A DNA stretch of 64,000 bases from Pisolithus tinctorius. Taxonomy: Eukaryota; Basidiomycota; Agaricomycetes; Boletales; Pisolithaceae. The notes beneath the pieces are model-generated. The model was not told where the DNA came from. It was given only the letters and a program-made list of their open reading frames with translations, and ran no database searches. The DNA lies in assembly GCA_024663395.1 (NCBI GenBank), contig JANFAH010000018.1, positions 372,001 to 436,000 on the forward strand, in the 5' to 3' direction. The translations under genes were made by a program, and so were the position numbers. Shown piece by piece: positions 1-10,449 of this stretch (positions are counted from its first letter, which is position 1; each line of letters starts with the position of its first letter).

Positions 1-1031
1 AGTGAGCGATGCAGTGCGCACTGGTGCGGCGATAATAGTGGTTACGTTGTGAAAACTTGCAATTGGCGTATCTCTACCTCGTCGGCACAGCAGTTGTCTG
101 GTTTGTAAGTTACAACACGCACCATAGTGTTGCCTCTATGTCAACTCCGAGGAGGACATTTGAATCAAAAACCGGCGCTGTTTACATGATGAAACACAAC
201 GATCGCTTCGAGGGAGTGGACGTTGAATTTGAAACGTTTACAGACCAGTGCACCAGAACTCGGGAAGTTGGGATCGGTACTGGTTTGTGTGATAGGCTAG
301 GTTCCCGATCTCAGCTGATCCGGGGTTTCGTTTTTCACACTCTCAGAATGGTAGTGCCAAACTTGGGAAATAAATATTTGCAGCTCACTGTGCCTGCCAA
401 TTTAGGGCAATACGTCGTGTGAAAATCGCTCTACAGCGTGGTTATCAGTTGTTCAAGCCGATGTCGAGGCGAGGTCTAAGCTGAAGCGGGCAACAACAAG
501 GCTACAACCCAAAAACGAGTTAACAGCTAACTGTCTGGATGTAAGGAATCAGCACGACGTGGAGGGGCCTCTGTTTAGGCGGTGAAAGGAAACCAGACAA
601 CGGCTTGCGTCATTGACATAATCGACGGCAGCCTCATAATAGGCGGTTTGGTCACCAGATTATAGCGTGCCTGTTCTCTATCATGTAAAAAAGCCTACAG
701 TATAGGGACGTTTTTCTTTGCTACCTCGAAGAATACAGACCGTATTATTTGGCATCGTCACTACACTGGATCAGCGTGATTCGCTGGCAAAGCAAATCCC
801 GAGGCCGAGGCCTGAGGGCTGTTTTACCCGAACTGAAGCAGTGGAGCACGGGATTTCCTAGCATCCGAACGCTCATTGACGACATCGAGAAACTCGTGAC
901 AAAGGGGAAAATCAAAACTACCGTCTTGACGAAGGATCGAATAATTATGCTACGATCAGGATCAAATGCGCAGTTCCATGTTAACGGAAGCTGACTAGAT
1001 GATGAGAGGTTGAGAATTACGAGTCTCCAAC
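1..1031. other. 5' flank, no confident gene
   Basis: CpG-rich, single-copy-looking DNA upstream of the tryptophan synthase gene. A plus-strand open frame at 749-994 (about 81 codons, ending in a basic, hydrophobic stretch) could be the last exon of a gene transcribed toward tryptophan synthase, but I recognise no family and see no convincing splice acceptor. A longer open frame at 57-422 lacks an ATG at its start and has no recognisable domain. Nothing else is called. Confidence 0.4.
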
Positions 1032-1038
1032 TGACTCA
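1032..1038 (+). promoter_or_regulatory. Gcn4/CPC1-type TGACTCA element
   Basis: A perfect TGACTCA heptamer lies about 400 bp upstream of the tryptophan synthase ATG. In ascomycetes this is the binding site of the general amino acid control activator (Gcn4/CPC1), which induces tryptophan genes. That the same control acts here is inference. The match itself is seen in the sequence, but a heptamer can occur by chance. Confidence 0.4.
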
Positions 1039-1374
1039 CACACAGACTGATGTTCCCAGCTTTAAATCCACTTTCGCTCCATTGGCGTCGGTGGACGCCA
1101 GCTTGGCGTATTACGGCCACCCCAAAGAGTATGGGAACCACAAGGCTTTGAGTCTCCATCCCGCTAAGCACGGCCGGTCAACGTTTACATAGCCATCCGG
1201 TATTAGTCCGGTGAATATGCCTCATCGCGATAAAACGATTTGGCGGCACTGAAGGCACTTGAGCAGTTTTGAGCGTGTTGTTTCAGTCAAAAACGAGATT
1301 TGGGTTCACGTTCATCATTGATCGCTAATTAGATGTAAACCGAAGATACCCGATCAAAACAACCCAACTCTACG

Positions 1375-1384
1375 AAATAAAAGG
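1375..1384 (+). promoter_or_regulatory. TATA-like element of tryptophan synthase gene
   Basis: AAATAAAAGG sits 57-66 bp upstream of the ATG, followed by a C/A-rich leader (ccacccaccgccaccac) typical of fungal 5' UTRs. It is the only AT-rich core-promoter candidate close to the start. Confidence 0.35.
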
Positions 1385-1440
1385 CTCCACGTCGGGTACA
1401 CTTACCACCCACCGCCACCACTACTGACAAGTACATCATT

Positions 1441-4104
1441 ATGGACGCTATCAAAGCAGTGTTTGACGCGAAGAAAGCAGAGGTTCGCGATATCTGAATC
1501 GCTAGGTGTCACTCATCGACTCGACGTGCGATAGGGAAGCCATGCTCTAGTCACTTTTGTCACCGCAGGTTATCCCGACAAGGATGACACCGTTCCCATC
1601 CTATTGGCGATGCAGGCTGGAGGCGCTGATATAATTGAAGTTGGTGTTCCATTCTCAGATCCTATCGCAGACGGTCCTGCTATTCAAGAAACTAACCTCG
1701 TGAGTCCGTTCATTCCAAATTTTGATCATGCTCTAAGTGGAATACATCAGGTCGCTCTTCAAAATGGAGTTGACTATGCATTGATCCTCAGACAAATCAA
1801 AGAGGCTCGAAGCAAAGGCCTTACCGCCCCAGTGCTTCTAATGGGTGAGTCTAATATGCGACCTCGCGAGCCCGTTCGTGCTCATTTGTTCGTGCAGGTT
1901 ATTACAATCCTATTCTTGCATACGGGGAAGACAAAGCCGTACAGGACGCTCGCGATGCTGGCGCAAACGGATATATCATGGTAGACCTCCCACCCGAAGA
2001 GGCATCCGGATTCCGCGAAAAATGCACGAGATCCGGGTGAGCACATGTCATTAGATCGTGAGAGCCAAAGAAAACTCATTGATGATCCTATAGCCTGTCC
2101 TATGTCCCTCTCGTAGCACCGTCGACGTCCCTGCACCGACTTCCTTACTTGGCTTCCATTGCAGATTCCTTCATTTATGTCGTCTCGCGTGTAAGTTCTT
2201 CCTTTATGTTAGTTGGTCGTTATCGGAATATGTATACCGCATCTCCCAGATGGGAACCACCGGCTCTTCCGTCAAAGGGTTCGTGAACAGCGAGCTTCCC
2301 GACATCATCGCTCGTATCCGCAAGCACACTTCCGTACCCCTTGCCGTGGGTTTCGGAGTTGCTACACGTGCTCACTTTGACGCTGTTGTCGAAGCTGGAG
2401 CTGATGGCGTCGTCGTCGGGAGTCGCATAGTCTCCCTCATCAAAGAAGCGCCGGCCGGTCAAGTTCCCCAGGTAGTCGAGAACTTCTGCAGAGGGCTCAA
2501 AGGATCATCGCCCTCCAACTCCTCCACTGCCGGAGTTCAGAGTTCGCAATATCATTACCCGGTCGTTGCCGGGATATCTCGACCGACTGGAATGACACTT
2601 CTTCCTCCGCGCTTCGGCCAGTTTGGCGGCCAGTATGTACCGGAAGCACTTTTCGACTGTCTCATCGAGTTAGAGGAGGCTCACAACGCTACGCGGAATG
2701 ATCCAACGTTCTGGGCTGAATTCGAAAGCCACTATGGTTACATGAACCGCCCTTCCAAACTATACTTTGCAGAAAGTCTGACCAAGTATGCTAATGGTGC
2801 ACAGATTTGGCTGAAGCGAGAGGATCTGTACGTGTCCGCTGATCACGCAGTTCAATCGGTCTGATCTCATGCTTTTACAGCAACCATACAGGGTCACATA
2901 AAATCAATAACGCAGTTGGCCAGGTGCGTGTGTGCTCGTTCCTTTCAGTGTTTTAGGCTGAACGTCAGCCAAGATCCTGTTGGCTAAACGTCTCGGCAAA
3001 ACTCGCATTATCGCAGAGACGGGTGCCGGACAACATGGTGTGGCGACTGCGACCGTGTGTGCCCGTTTCGGGATGGAGTGCGTCATCTATATGGGTGCTG
3101 AGGATGTACGGAGACAAGCTCTAAACGTCTTCCGGATGAGGATGCTTGGCGCCAAGGTACCCAACTTGCCATGCGAATCAATCACGCTACTAATTAAGTT
3201 CTACTCAGGTCGTGCCCGTCGAGTCGGGGTCGAAGACACTGAAGGATGCTGTTAACGAAGCAATGAGAGATTGGGTTACGAACCTTGCTACAACCCATTT
3301 CCTCATCGGATCCTGTTTCGGCCCTCATCCATTCCCGACTATTGTCCGTGACTATCAAAAGGTGATCGGACGTGAAATCAAAGCACAGATGAAGGAGGCG
3401 ACAGGGAAACTTCCGGATGTGGTTGTCGCATGCGTTGGAGGCGGCAGCAATGCTATTGGGTCCTTTTACGAGTTCATCCCGGATACATCTGTGCACCTCG
3501 TGGGCGTTGAGGCAGGAGGCGAGGGTGAGTATATGGATGAATTTATCGTCCTTGTGTACTAACGCCCGGCAAGGTATCGACGGTGATCGTCACAGTGCCA
3601 CCCTAGCTAGAGGCAAGCCGGGTGTCTTGCATGGAGTTCGAACGTATGTCCTGCAAGATCCCGCTGGTCAAATCGTAGAGACGCACTCTATCAGTGCTGG
3701 ATTGGATTATCCTGGTGTTGGACCGGAACACTCCTGGTTGAAGGACAGTAAACGTGCTGAGTACGTCGTTGCGACGGACGAGGAAGCTTTGAGAGGATTC
3801 CGTCTGTGCACTCAGCTCGAGGGTATCATTCCAGGTTAGCATTCTTTGATTATGAAGGGGCCATACTTGATGATGCATTTCAGCATTGGAATCTTCGCAT
3901 GCTCTATGGGAGGGCATTTGCCGAGCGAAGACACTGCCCAAGGAAACCAACTTGGTTATTGTAAGTGTCACGTTTACCAGTTTCTCCTACTTCTGTTGAT
4001 GCGCCGGAATACAGTGCCTCTCTGGGAGAGGTGACAAAGACGTAGAACAGATCTCCCAGCTCTTGCCCGGAAAATGGGCTGATCGCCTTGACTGGCACAT
4101 TTAA
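1441..4104 (+). CDS. TRP5: Tryptophan synthase (fused alpha-beta), 12 exons, intact
   Basis: The bifunctional enzyme makes tryptophan from indole-3-glycerol phosphate and serine: the alpha part releases indole and the PLP-dependent beta part joins it to serine. Exons, all GT-AG: 1441-1482, 1535-1699, 1751-1844, 1898-2036, 2094-2190, 2250-2827, 2881-2923, 2974-3156, 3209-3524, 3574-3834, 3884-3960, 4015-4104. They join in frame to 625 residues. The alpha part (about 1-255) has catalytic Glu49 and Asp60 in [13 protein letters not shown] and ends in a GFGVAT/GVVVGS barrel. The beta part begins near [16 protein letters not shown], carries the PLP lysine at about residue 309 (HTGSHKINN) and GGGSNAIG near 455-462. 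The protein ends in [11 protein letters not shown]. It is somewhat shorter than yeast Trp5 (about 700 residues) through a short linker. The start was chosen because exon 1 reads [14 protein letters not shown], the usual N-terminus. Four decayed partial copies lie elsewhere in the window. Confidence 0.95.
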
Positions 4105-4756
4105 AAGATGGTAGACGGAATCTAGCTATAGAGGGGAAAGACTGTAGAAGCTGCGAGTGATCATGTAAATGAGGGCAAAATGTGCATTCCAGGTGGCTAA
4201 TGAACAAGTGTGAACCTACCTATGACTCCATGATTATGCTTGTTTGTGCACCCAAATGGCAATGGCAGTATCTTCCCTCAATGTTGAACCATAATTTCCA
4301 GAAAGGACAATTTTCAGAATGGGGAACATCTTCACTCCCCTCACTTACAACTCAGCTACTGTGCATAATGCAACTCCACTAGCACCTTAGGTCACTGGCC
4401 CAGACAGCTCTGCAGTACATTGGCTATTCCTTTGATGTGGTAGAGTCCATTAAGGTCAGCTGATTAGCCACTTGTCTGTGCTGATAACCAAGCCTGTTAA
4501 CAGTGACAGGGTCACTCAAGGTTGAAACACATGAGCAAACTCAAGTGAGGTTGAGTTGTGAGTTTGGTGAGTTTGTGGGTTAATATTTAAGCTCTGACTG
4601 TATATTTGAACTCTGCAGAAAAGAGCATCTGGCCAGAAATGGTAGAAAGATAGACAATACTATTAAAGCTCCATTTGGAAATTCTAACTTTGCTGAAAAT
4701 GTTCATCTGTAGAGATATCTAGCATGTCTAGTGAGTGATAACCACTTACTAACACC
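4105..4756. other. 3' flank of tryptophan synthase; CpG-rich to CpG-poor boundary
   Basis: The 3' UTR is recognisable because the decayed copy near 26290-26370 shares it. At about 4190 the composition changes sharply from CpG-rich to almost CpG-free DNA. No gene, RNA or repeat boundary was identified in the rest. Confidence 0.5.
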
Positions 4757-5134
4757 ATGCCTAGGGTCACTGAGTGCCAGGAACTCTTAGCTATCCTTCA
4801 ACAAGCCAGGGAACACTTTGGTCTGCTACAGTACTTAGATATGCTACATGTGGCACTGCAGGAGGCTGAGGCTACTGACTCTGATGGCTCAAGTGAAGGC
4901 CTACCCCAATCTGACAACACCATGACAAGCATTCCCTCTTTCTCATCTTCTGTTGCTGAAACCTCTGATACCTTGTCATCTGGCTTGATGGAGCAGTTGG
5001 TATTCAGTACTCCTGTCTTCTCTGGCTTCCAGGATGCTATTGCTACACTCCAGGATCACGTAATGTACCTACTTTGTACCATATCATATGACCAAATGAG
5101 GTTGACAATCAGCTGTGTTGCACAGACTGGCTAA
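4757..5134 (+). CDS. Hypothetical protein fragment
   Basis: This is an ATG-initiated frame of 125 codons. It opens with a leucine-rich amphipathic stretch (about residues 8-40), followed by an acidic Ser/Asp/Glu-rich segment and a second leucine-rich stretch. I do not recognise it. The arrangement of a short helical start followed by an acidic Ser-rich stretch resembles N-termini of some fungal DDE transposase-type proteins, but no catalytic domain follows. The DNA is CpG-depleted, so it is likely a relic. Confidence 0.25.
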   Translation: MPRVTECQELLAILQQAREHFGLLQYLDMLHVALQEAEATDSDGSSEGLPQSDNTMTSIPSFSSSVAETSDTLSSGLMEQLVFSTPVFSGFQDAIATLQDHVMYLLCTISYDQMRLTISCVAQTG

Positions 5135-5659
5135 GGTTGAGCCCACCTCTGAGTTGTCATCATGTCACACAGCATAGCCATGTTATGCTCCAATGTGGTG
5201 ACTTCATCAAATGGACTAGGCACAAGGCAAAGGAGGAACACACTACAGGCCAAACTTGTTGTAACCCCTATGGATCCCTAGTGAGGTCAACCTTAACAGG
5301 CTCCTACTGGAAGGAAGATGATTCTGACACTTGAGGAGACAAAAGGGAGACACAAAAGTGGGGATTTGCAAGGTAGCAAAAAACTAGAGTACAGGGTATT
5401 GTACTGCCTATCTATATACTCTCTGAGAGAGGGCACACAACAATCCTGTAAGTAGTAAGTTGCTGCAGACAGTAAGCAATGAAATATGAATGACTCAGTA
5501 AGAGTCAGTGAAACCCAAACTGGCTATGCAATCAAAGTACAGCGAGGGGGCAGTGGAATGATGGACAGGTGAAACATAGCAAGCATACTGAACAAGGATA
5601 AATGAGAAACAAAACGAGGGAAACACACAAGTTGACAATTGACCCCATGTAGTCCATTT
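5135..5659. other. CpG-poor spacer
   Basis: No coding signal, RNA or terminal repeats are recognised. It separates a hypothetical fragment from the first palindromic array. Confidence 0.4.
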
Positions 5660-6471
5660 AGTCACAACATATAGGTAGCCTGCATGCCAAAATGCCAACA
5701 CTTATATAGACCCCACAATGGGCCCATCTAAATAGATTAGCCATGACACATGGACAGGCCTGAGGGCCTATGTGAGAGCAACATATGTATGGGCCTGTAA
5801 GTGCAATTCCACAACATATGGGAGGGCCTGTGGAGGGTAAGGATGCTGCAACACATAGATGGGCCCATGACCAAGTAAGTATGCTGAGCTACTGTAAGAC
5901 ATGGATGGGCCTGTCCATGGTAGGGTGTGCCCCAGTCACAATATCAGGATGGGCCCGCCTATTGTATCATGAAGAAGGTCACAACATATGGACAGGCCTG
6001 CCTGTCATATGCTTTATAGGGTCACAACATAAAGAGGGGCCCCTCTATGATAGATTACAGAGTTGGCAACATATGGAAGGGCCTGTCTTTGGGATAATAT
6101 ACCCCTGTCACAACATATAGATGGGCCTGTCCATAGCAAGATGTACACCTGTTGCAACATAAGGACAGGCCTGTCAGTAATATCATTGACAGCATCACAA
6201 CACATAGACAGGCCTGCCTAGTAAGATGCATCCCTGCCACAATATAAAGACAGGCCCATCAGTAATATCATTTATAGTGTCAAAACATATGGATGGGCCC
6301 TTCCATAATATCATTTGTACCATCACAACACATGGGTGGGCCCACCCATAGTAAGATGTACCTGTCGCAACATAAAGATGGGCCCTTCAATATATATATC
6401 ATTTACAGGGTCACAACACATGGACAGGCCTGTCTAGTAAGATGCACCCCTGCCGCAACATAAAGATGGGC
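5660..6471 (-). repeat. Palindromic minisatellite array 1 (inverted orientation)
   Basis: Degenerate units of about 43 bp pair into units of about 85 bp. Each half unit contains a core centred on GGGCCC or AGGCCT flanked by TGTTGTGAC-type arms (here seen as the complement, gtcacaacat). Cores include GATGGGCCTGTC, GACAGGCCTGTC, GAGGGGCCCCTC and GGTGGGCCCACC, most of them near-perfect palindromes. The family is the same as at 10450-13001 but on the opposite strand. Units here are more diverged than in array 2. The right edge abuts a truncated copia fragment. Confidence 0.85.
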
Positions 6472-6489
6472 CAAAATCCTGAGCTGACT

Positions 6490-7316
6490 GGCTGAAGTGG
6501 CAAAATGCCATAAATGCGGAATTAAAGAGCCTAGAGGAAGCACATACCTGGGATGTTGTTGAGTGCCCCAAAGGTGCAAACATTGTAGGATGCAAATGGG
6601 TCTTCAAGATCAAATGCAACACCACTGGAGAAATCAAGAAGTACAAGGCCCACCTAGTCACTAAGGGCTACTCTCAGATCCAAGGCATTGACTATGACAA
6701 AACATATGCTCCCATTGCAAGACTCACATCTCTCCACACCATACTAGCAATTGCCACACACAATGACTGGGATATCGATGTATTCAATTTCCACTCAGCA
6801 TTCCTCAATGGCAAACTTGGAGATGGCAAAGACATCTACATGGAGCTCCCTGAGGGCCGCTGTAGGGTGGAATTTTTCCCATCCAGTTGGGAAGCTAAAT
6901 GTAGCATTATACAGCTCGAAACAAGGCATGCTTTGGTGGTACCAGAAGCTGTGTGCTACCCTCACAGATCTTGGGCTCACCAGAGCACATGCAGACTGGG
7001 GAGTATTCTACAGTCGCATAGGATCAGAAATTCTCATCCTTGCCAGCCATGTCAATGACTGCACTGTAACAGGCAGTTCCCCACTGCTAATTCACTCGTT
7101 CAAAGAAGAAATCCACACTCATTTCAAAATCTCTGACCTAGGGCCCATCAGTTGGCTACTTGGAATGAAGGTGATGTGGAATAGAGAAGCCTGCACCATA
7201 TCCCTGTCACAGCAGTCATACATCGAGGCCATCCTAATGAAATACAACCTCACCAACTGCAAGCCAGCCACAATTCCGATGGACCCTGGCATAAAACTCT
7301 CCCACAGAGAAATTCC
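6490..7316 (+). pseudogene. Copia reverse transcriptase remnant
   Basis: The decayed frame reads the copia RT N-terminal motif (GCKWVFKIK, KGYSQIQGIDYDKTYAP, DIDVFNFHSAFLNG) and, after a frame change near 6850, AHADWGVFYSRIG and DLGPISWLLGMKV. The catalytic YVDD box is degenerate (SHVNDCTV, where an Asp is Asn). It is closely similar to the minus-strand copy at 20860-21760, so both belong to one family. The frame ends at the solo LTR and resumes after it. Confidence 0.85.
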
Positions 7317-7321
7317 GCAGC

Positions 7322-7792
7322 TGTTAAGTCCATGACTGGGGCGGGGATCGGAGGCCGAAGGCTGAGCACCGGGGGCAACAACCCTTGGTCTTAGCTCGTG
7401 CGCTAGACCCTTGTGCAAGCCGGGTTGAGGTCAGAGAAAACCGAGGGGGATCAGGAGTGAAAGCCGAGAGTCAACTCGGGCTTAAGCTGGGGACTTGGGG
7501 TGAACTAAGTTGATATTCAGACTGAGGAACTAAGTACAACATACGTAGAGTATATATACCGAAGACCGGGGTTACCGGTGAGGAACTAAATAGCTGTGCA
7601 AAGAACTAACTAAAGGTTAAACGAGAAGGCAGGGATCGGAGAGCCAAAGACAGACACTGCCCCAGCACAAGCGAGGGCAGTACGAAGACTAACTAGAAAA
7701 GTGTAGTAAGAAAACAGAGCTTGTTTCGGCAGTCGGCGTTGACCTGGCGCTTTGAACTGAAGACTGACCCACAGGTCTCTCGGTATATGACA
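7322..7792 (+). mobile_element. Solo LTR S1
   Basis: This 471-bp segment begins TGTTAAGTCC and ends TATATGACA. It is flanked by identical 5-bp duplications GCAGC (7317-7321 and 7793-7797). The uninterrupted paralogue at 20880-20910 (minus strand) shows the empty site with one GCAGC. It contains a TATA-like stretch (gtatatatacc, near 7551). It keeps many CpGs while the host fragment has almost none, so it is the younger insertion. Confidence 0.92.
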
Positions 7793-7797
7793 GCAGC

Positions 7798-8490
7798 CAG
7801 CCAAAGAAGCTGCATGCATGAAAAATGTACCCTACCATGCTGCTGTTGGCTCCCTCATGCACCTCACTGTTGGAACACACCCTGACATTGCATTTGCTGT
7901 CTCCACAGTCATGCAGTTCAACAACACACCCAACATGACTCACTGGGAAGCCATAAAGCAAATCTACAGGTATATTGCAGGCACAAAAGTGCTTGCTTTG
8001 ACATTCAGAAATACAGAATGGGGCCTCAAGGGCTATACCGATGCAGATGGAGCTTCACAGGAGCATCAACACGCTATAAGTGGATATGCCTATATACTGG
8101 ATGGAGGAGTTATCAGTTGGGCTTTGTGGAAACAAGAACTTGTAACACTCTCCACTGCTGAAGTGGAGTATGTCACAGCAACTCATGCAACCAAAGAGGG
8201 CCTGTGGCTTTGACAACTCATCAGGGAAGTTTTCTGACCACTCAAATACCCCATTCCATTATATTCCAACAGTCAATCTGCCATCACACTTACCAAAGAT
8301 GGCAGCTATCATGCTCACACAAAGTACATCAACATATGATACCATTTCATTCATTTTGCTGTGGAAAATCATTCCTTTCACCTTATTTATTGTCCTACTG
8401 ATGACATGGTCACCAATACCCTTACCAAGCCTTTACCTAGCATCAAGGCAAAACACTTCGCATCTGCACTTGCACTTCATTCCAATTGAG
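7798..8490 (+). pseudogene. Copia RNase H remnant
   Basis: The frame from 7818 (MKNVPYHAAVGSLMHLTVGT, then PDIAFAVS) carries the copia RNase H features: DADGASQEHQ, SGYAYILDGG, LSTAEVEY and, after a TGA at 8212, a decayed stretch related to DSQSAITLTKDGSYHAHTKH. It ends at the polypurine tract TTGAGGGGGAG before the LTR. Confidence 0.85.
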
Positions 8491-8496
8491 GGGGAG

Positions 8497-8735
8497 TGTC
8501 AAGAATGCAATCCAGAATTATGGTAGCATCTCAGAGTTTCACCCAGAGGGCTCGGAATTCCTCCCCAACCCTCAGAATTAAATTCCAATGTCAATGTGCT
8601 TACTAATTACCATACTATAATTTTCCACACCATTGTTTTCCACCTCAGTGACTACTTCATACACTGAGGTGAGTATAGCTAGATTCCAGCTCATTTACTT
8701 GGTACTGATGTAGTGTAGAAACTCATACCTTCATT
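8497..8735 (+). mobile_element. 3' LTR of truncated copia fragment
   Basis: This LTR starts TGTCAAGAATGC right after the polypurine tract and ends ACCTTCATTA. At 239 bp it is 53 bp shorter than the two copia-1 LTRs (292 bp), because it lacks a 53-bp internal tandem duplication present in both of those. Confidence 0.88.
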
Positions 8736-8799
8736 ACAAGTCAACCCATCCACTGATGCATTGAATAAAGGATACAGTGCTGTCCACTAATATGAGTGT

Positions 8800-10071
8800 G
8801 ATGTCTGGTAAATGCCACCACCATCACACTAGTAGCTCATCCAGTGGTTCAGCTGCCCTTCCACCCCAGAAGAAATCTGTGACAACTTTCTCATCCCCCA
8901 ACTGCAATTGAATCAAGGAAGCATTACAGTCTGGAGGGGCTTCCAAATCCAATGTAAAGACAAGTCAGTGGACCTTTCTAGTTGGCATCACATACTGATG
9001 TGTTTCAGTCTTCCAACAGAGAATTGTTCAAGTGGACTTTTACCCCATCCAAACTCATGAACTCGATGATCTAGTCAGCAAAAAGGCTGCATTCAATATC
9101 AAGGATGCTGACCTTTGCACTGGAAAAATCCACCTCAACATTTCTACCAATTCTCTCATTGGAGTCGGAGCATTCAAGACAGCCCAGATTGCTCAACTAA
9201 CCCTCTCACCTCTCAGGGACTCAGGTATCGGGTCATCTCCAAACTATTGCATTGTCCTCAAAAGACCATACATCAACAACCATCCTGCAGAAGTCAGACC
9301 CCCATTCACCCATTATATGCTACAAGATGAGTCCAACATACTCTACCATGAAGCCAATGCCCTGTACTGGGCTAAAGCACTCTTGCAGATGACATACCAG
9401 TTTGTTGATCATGCTATTGAAGGTGCCAAGGTACCACCACCTTTCAAAATCCCCCGCCTGCACTTTGTGGATGCTGGACTATTATTTGCATACTCAGACA
9501 AACCACTGGCAACTGCAGGGGGATCTGGGCAGCCAGTCAAAGCATGGTAGTACTGTCAATGTCACCTACCTCATTGAGGAGTTCATCCCCATGTCTTTGG
9601 ATGATGAGTTTGTGAAGTACATCCACAATGGAAACATGGCTCCTTGTATTCTTCTGGATACAAAGGCAGAAGAGATTGTGGACTTTTTGTCCTTCACTCA
9701 GCATGTACAGTACATCACAACTGGTGGTCAAGTATACATATCTGACTATCAAGGTAAGCAGTTACTGCTAGGTGGTACCATGCACATACTCACATGAGTC
9801 CAACTAGGTAGTGGGTCGCTTTTGACAGATCTGCAGATCCTCACACATCCATAAGCATATTTTACTCAGTACTCTGCCATTGTCAACAGCTCACTCTTTT
9901 TTCTTGTCTAGTGATGTTGCTGAAGGTCAGAAACTCTTCAGTGAGGGGAATGTGGAGAAAGGGGTAGCCCTGTTTGAGAATCAGCATATTTGCAACATCT
10001 TTTGTAGATGGGAGGGCTTTCAACTGAGGCCTTTTAGCCATGGGTCCAGGTCTCACTGCTCAACCACTTAG
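8800..10071 (+). pseudogene. Alpha-kinase family protein fragment, frameshifted
   Basis: Fungal alpha-type kinases (MHCK/EF2K-like) phosphorylate Ser/Thr with an atypical fold. Seen here: an N-terminal part of the domain at 9020-9530 (SLIGVGAFKTAQIAQLTLSP, later DESNILYHEANALYWAKALL), then after a frame change near 9540 YLIEEFIP, FVKYIHNG, FTQHVQYITTGG and VYISDYQG (to 9750). A likely intron follows (about 9751-9815), then LQILTHP and finally EGNVEKGVALFENQHICNIF and CRWEGF at 9940-10025. The retained intron points to a genomic and not a reverse-transcribed copy. One frameshift, in-frame stops and CpG depletion show it is dead. Its 5' part is cut off near the copia LTR. His-rich and Ser-rich coding-like sequence at 8810-8900 may be its diverged upstream region. 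Confidence 0.8.
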
Positions 10072-10449
10072 AAAATATCTATGTACACACTCCAAGTTAT
10101 GGGTCCAATGATACTGATCCTAGATAAAACCACATGTTATTGCTAAAGGTACATTGAATCTACCACTGTATGACTCCAACTTTTGGCAGTTGGCATGTGA
10201 ATCCATAAGTGTTGGAAGTTCAGGCATTCACACAACGGGCAATGGACTTAATGGTGTTCAATGTTCAGGCATTTGCACAAGGGTGAATGGACTTGTCACA
10301 TTTGGATGTTGGCTTGGTGGTGTTTGGGGTCTCGCTGGAAGATTTTTTTCCTAAAGTAGTAGGTGCTTGGGCATACAGTCATAGGTTCTCAGGTGTTCAG
10401 TGCTGAGTTTTAAAATTTTGTGGTGCGAGTGTCTGGCTTTCCATACTTC
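10072..10449. other. CpG-poor spacer
   Basis: Nothing coding is recognised. It ends with GTCTGGCTTTCCATA (10428-10446), which recurs at about 13901-13915 just beyond the composite repeat block. Confidence 0.4.

Larger units (their letters stand above)
6472..8735 (+). mobile_element. Truncated Ty1/copia fragment (copia-1 family), 3' half
   Basis: This is the 3' half of an element of the same family as copia-1, missing its 5' LTR, gag and integrase. It begins inside the reverse transcriptase region directly at the edge of the minisatellite array and ends with a 3' LTR. It is interrupted by a solo LTR at 7322-7792. Stop codons and frame changes show it is dead. Confidence 0.9.

Noticed and set aside
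57..422. 121-codon frame at the window start as a gene
   Set aside because: No ATG at its start, no recognised domain, no splice context; composition alone is not support.
5785..6240. Open frames inside array 1 (and 10520-11099, 12653-12967 in array 2) as proteins
   Set aside because: They simply translate the satellite unit and occur in several frames on both strands.
5660..6471. CRISPR-like array
   Set aside because: Eukaryotic context; units are degenerate tandem repeats with palindromic cores and no unique spacers or cas genes.
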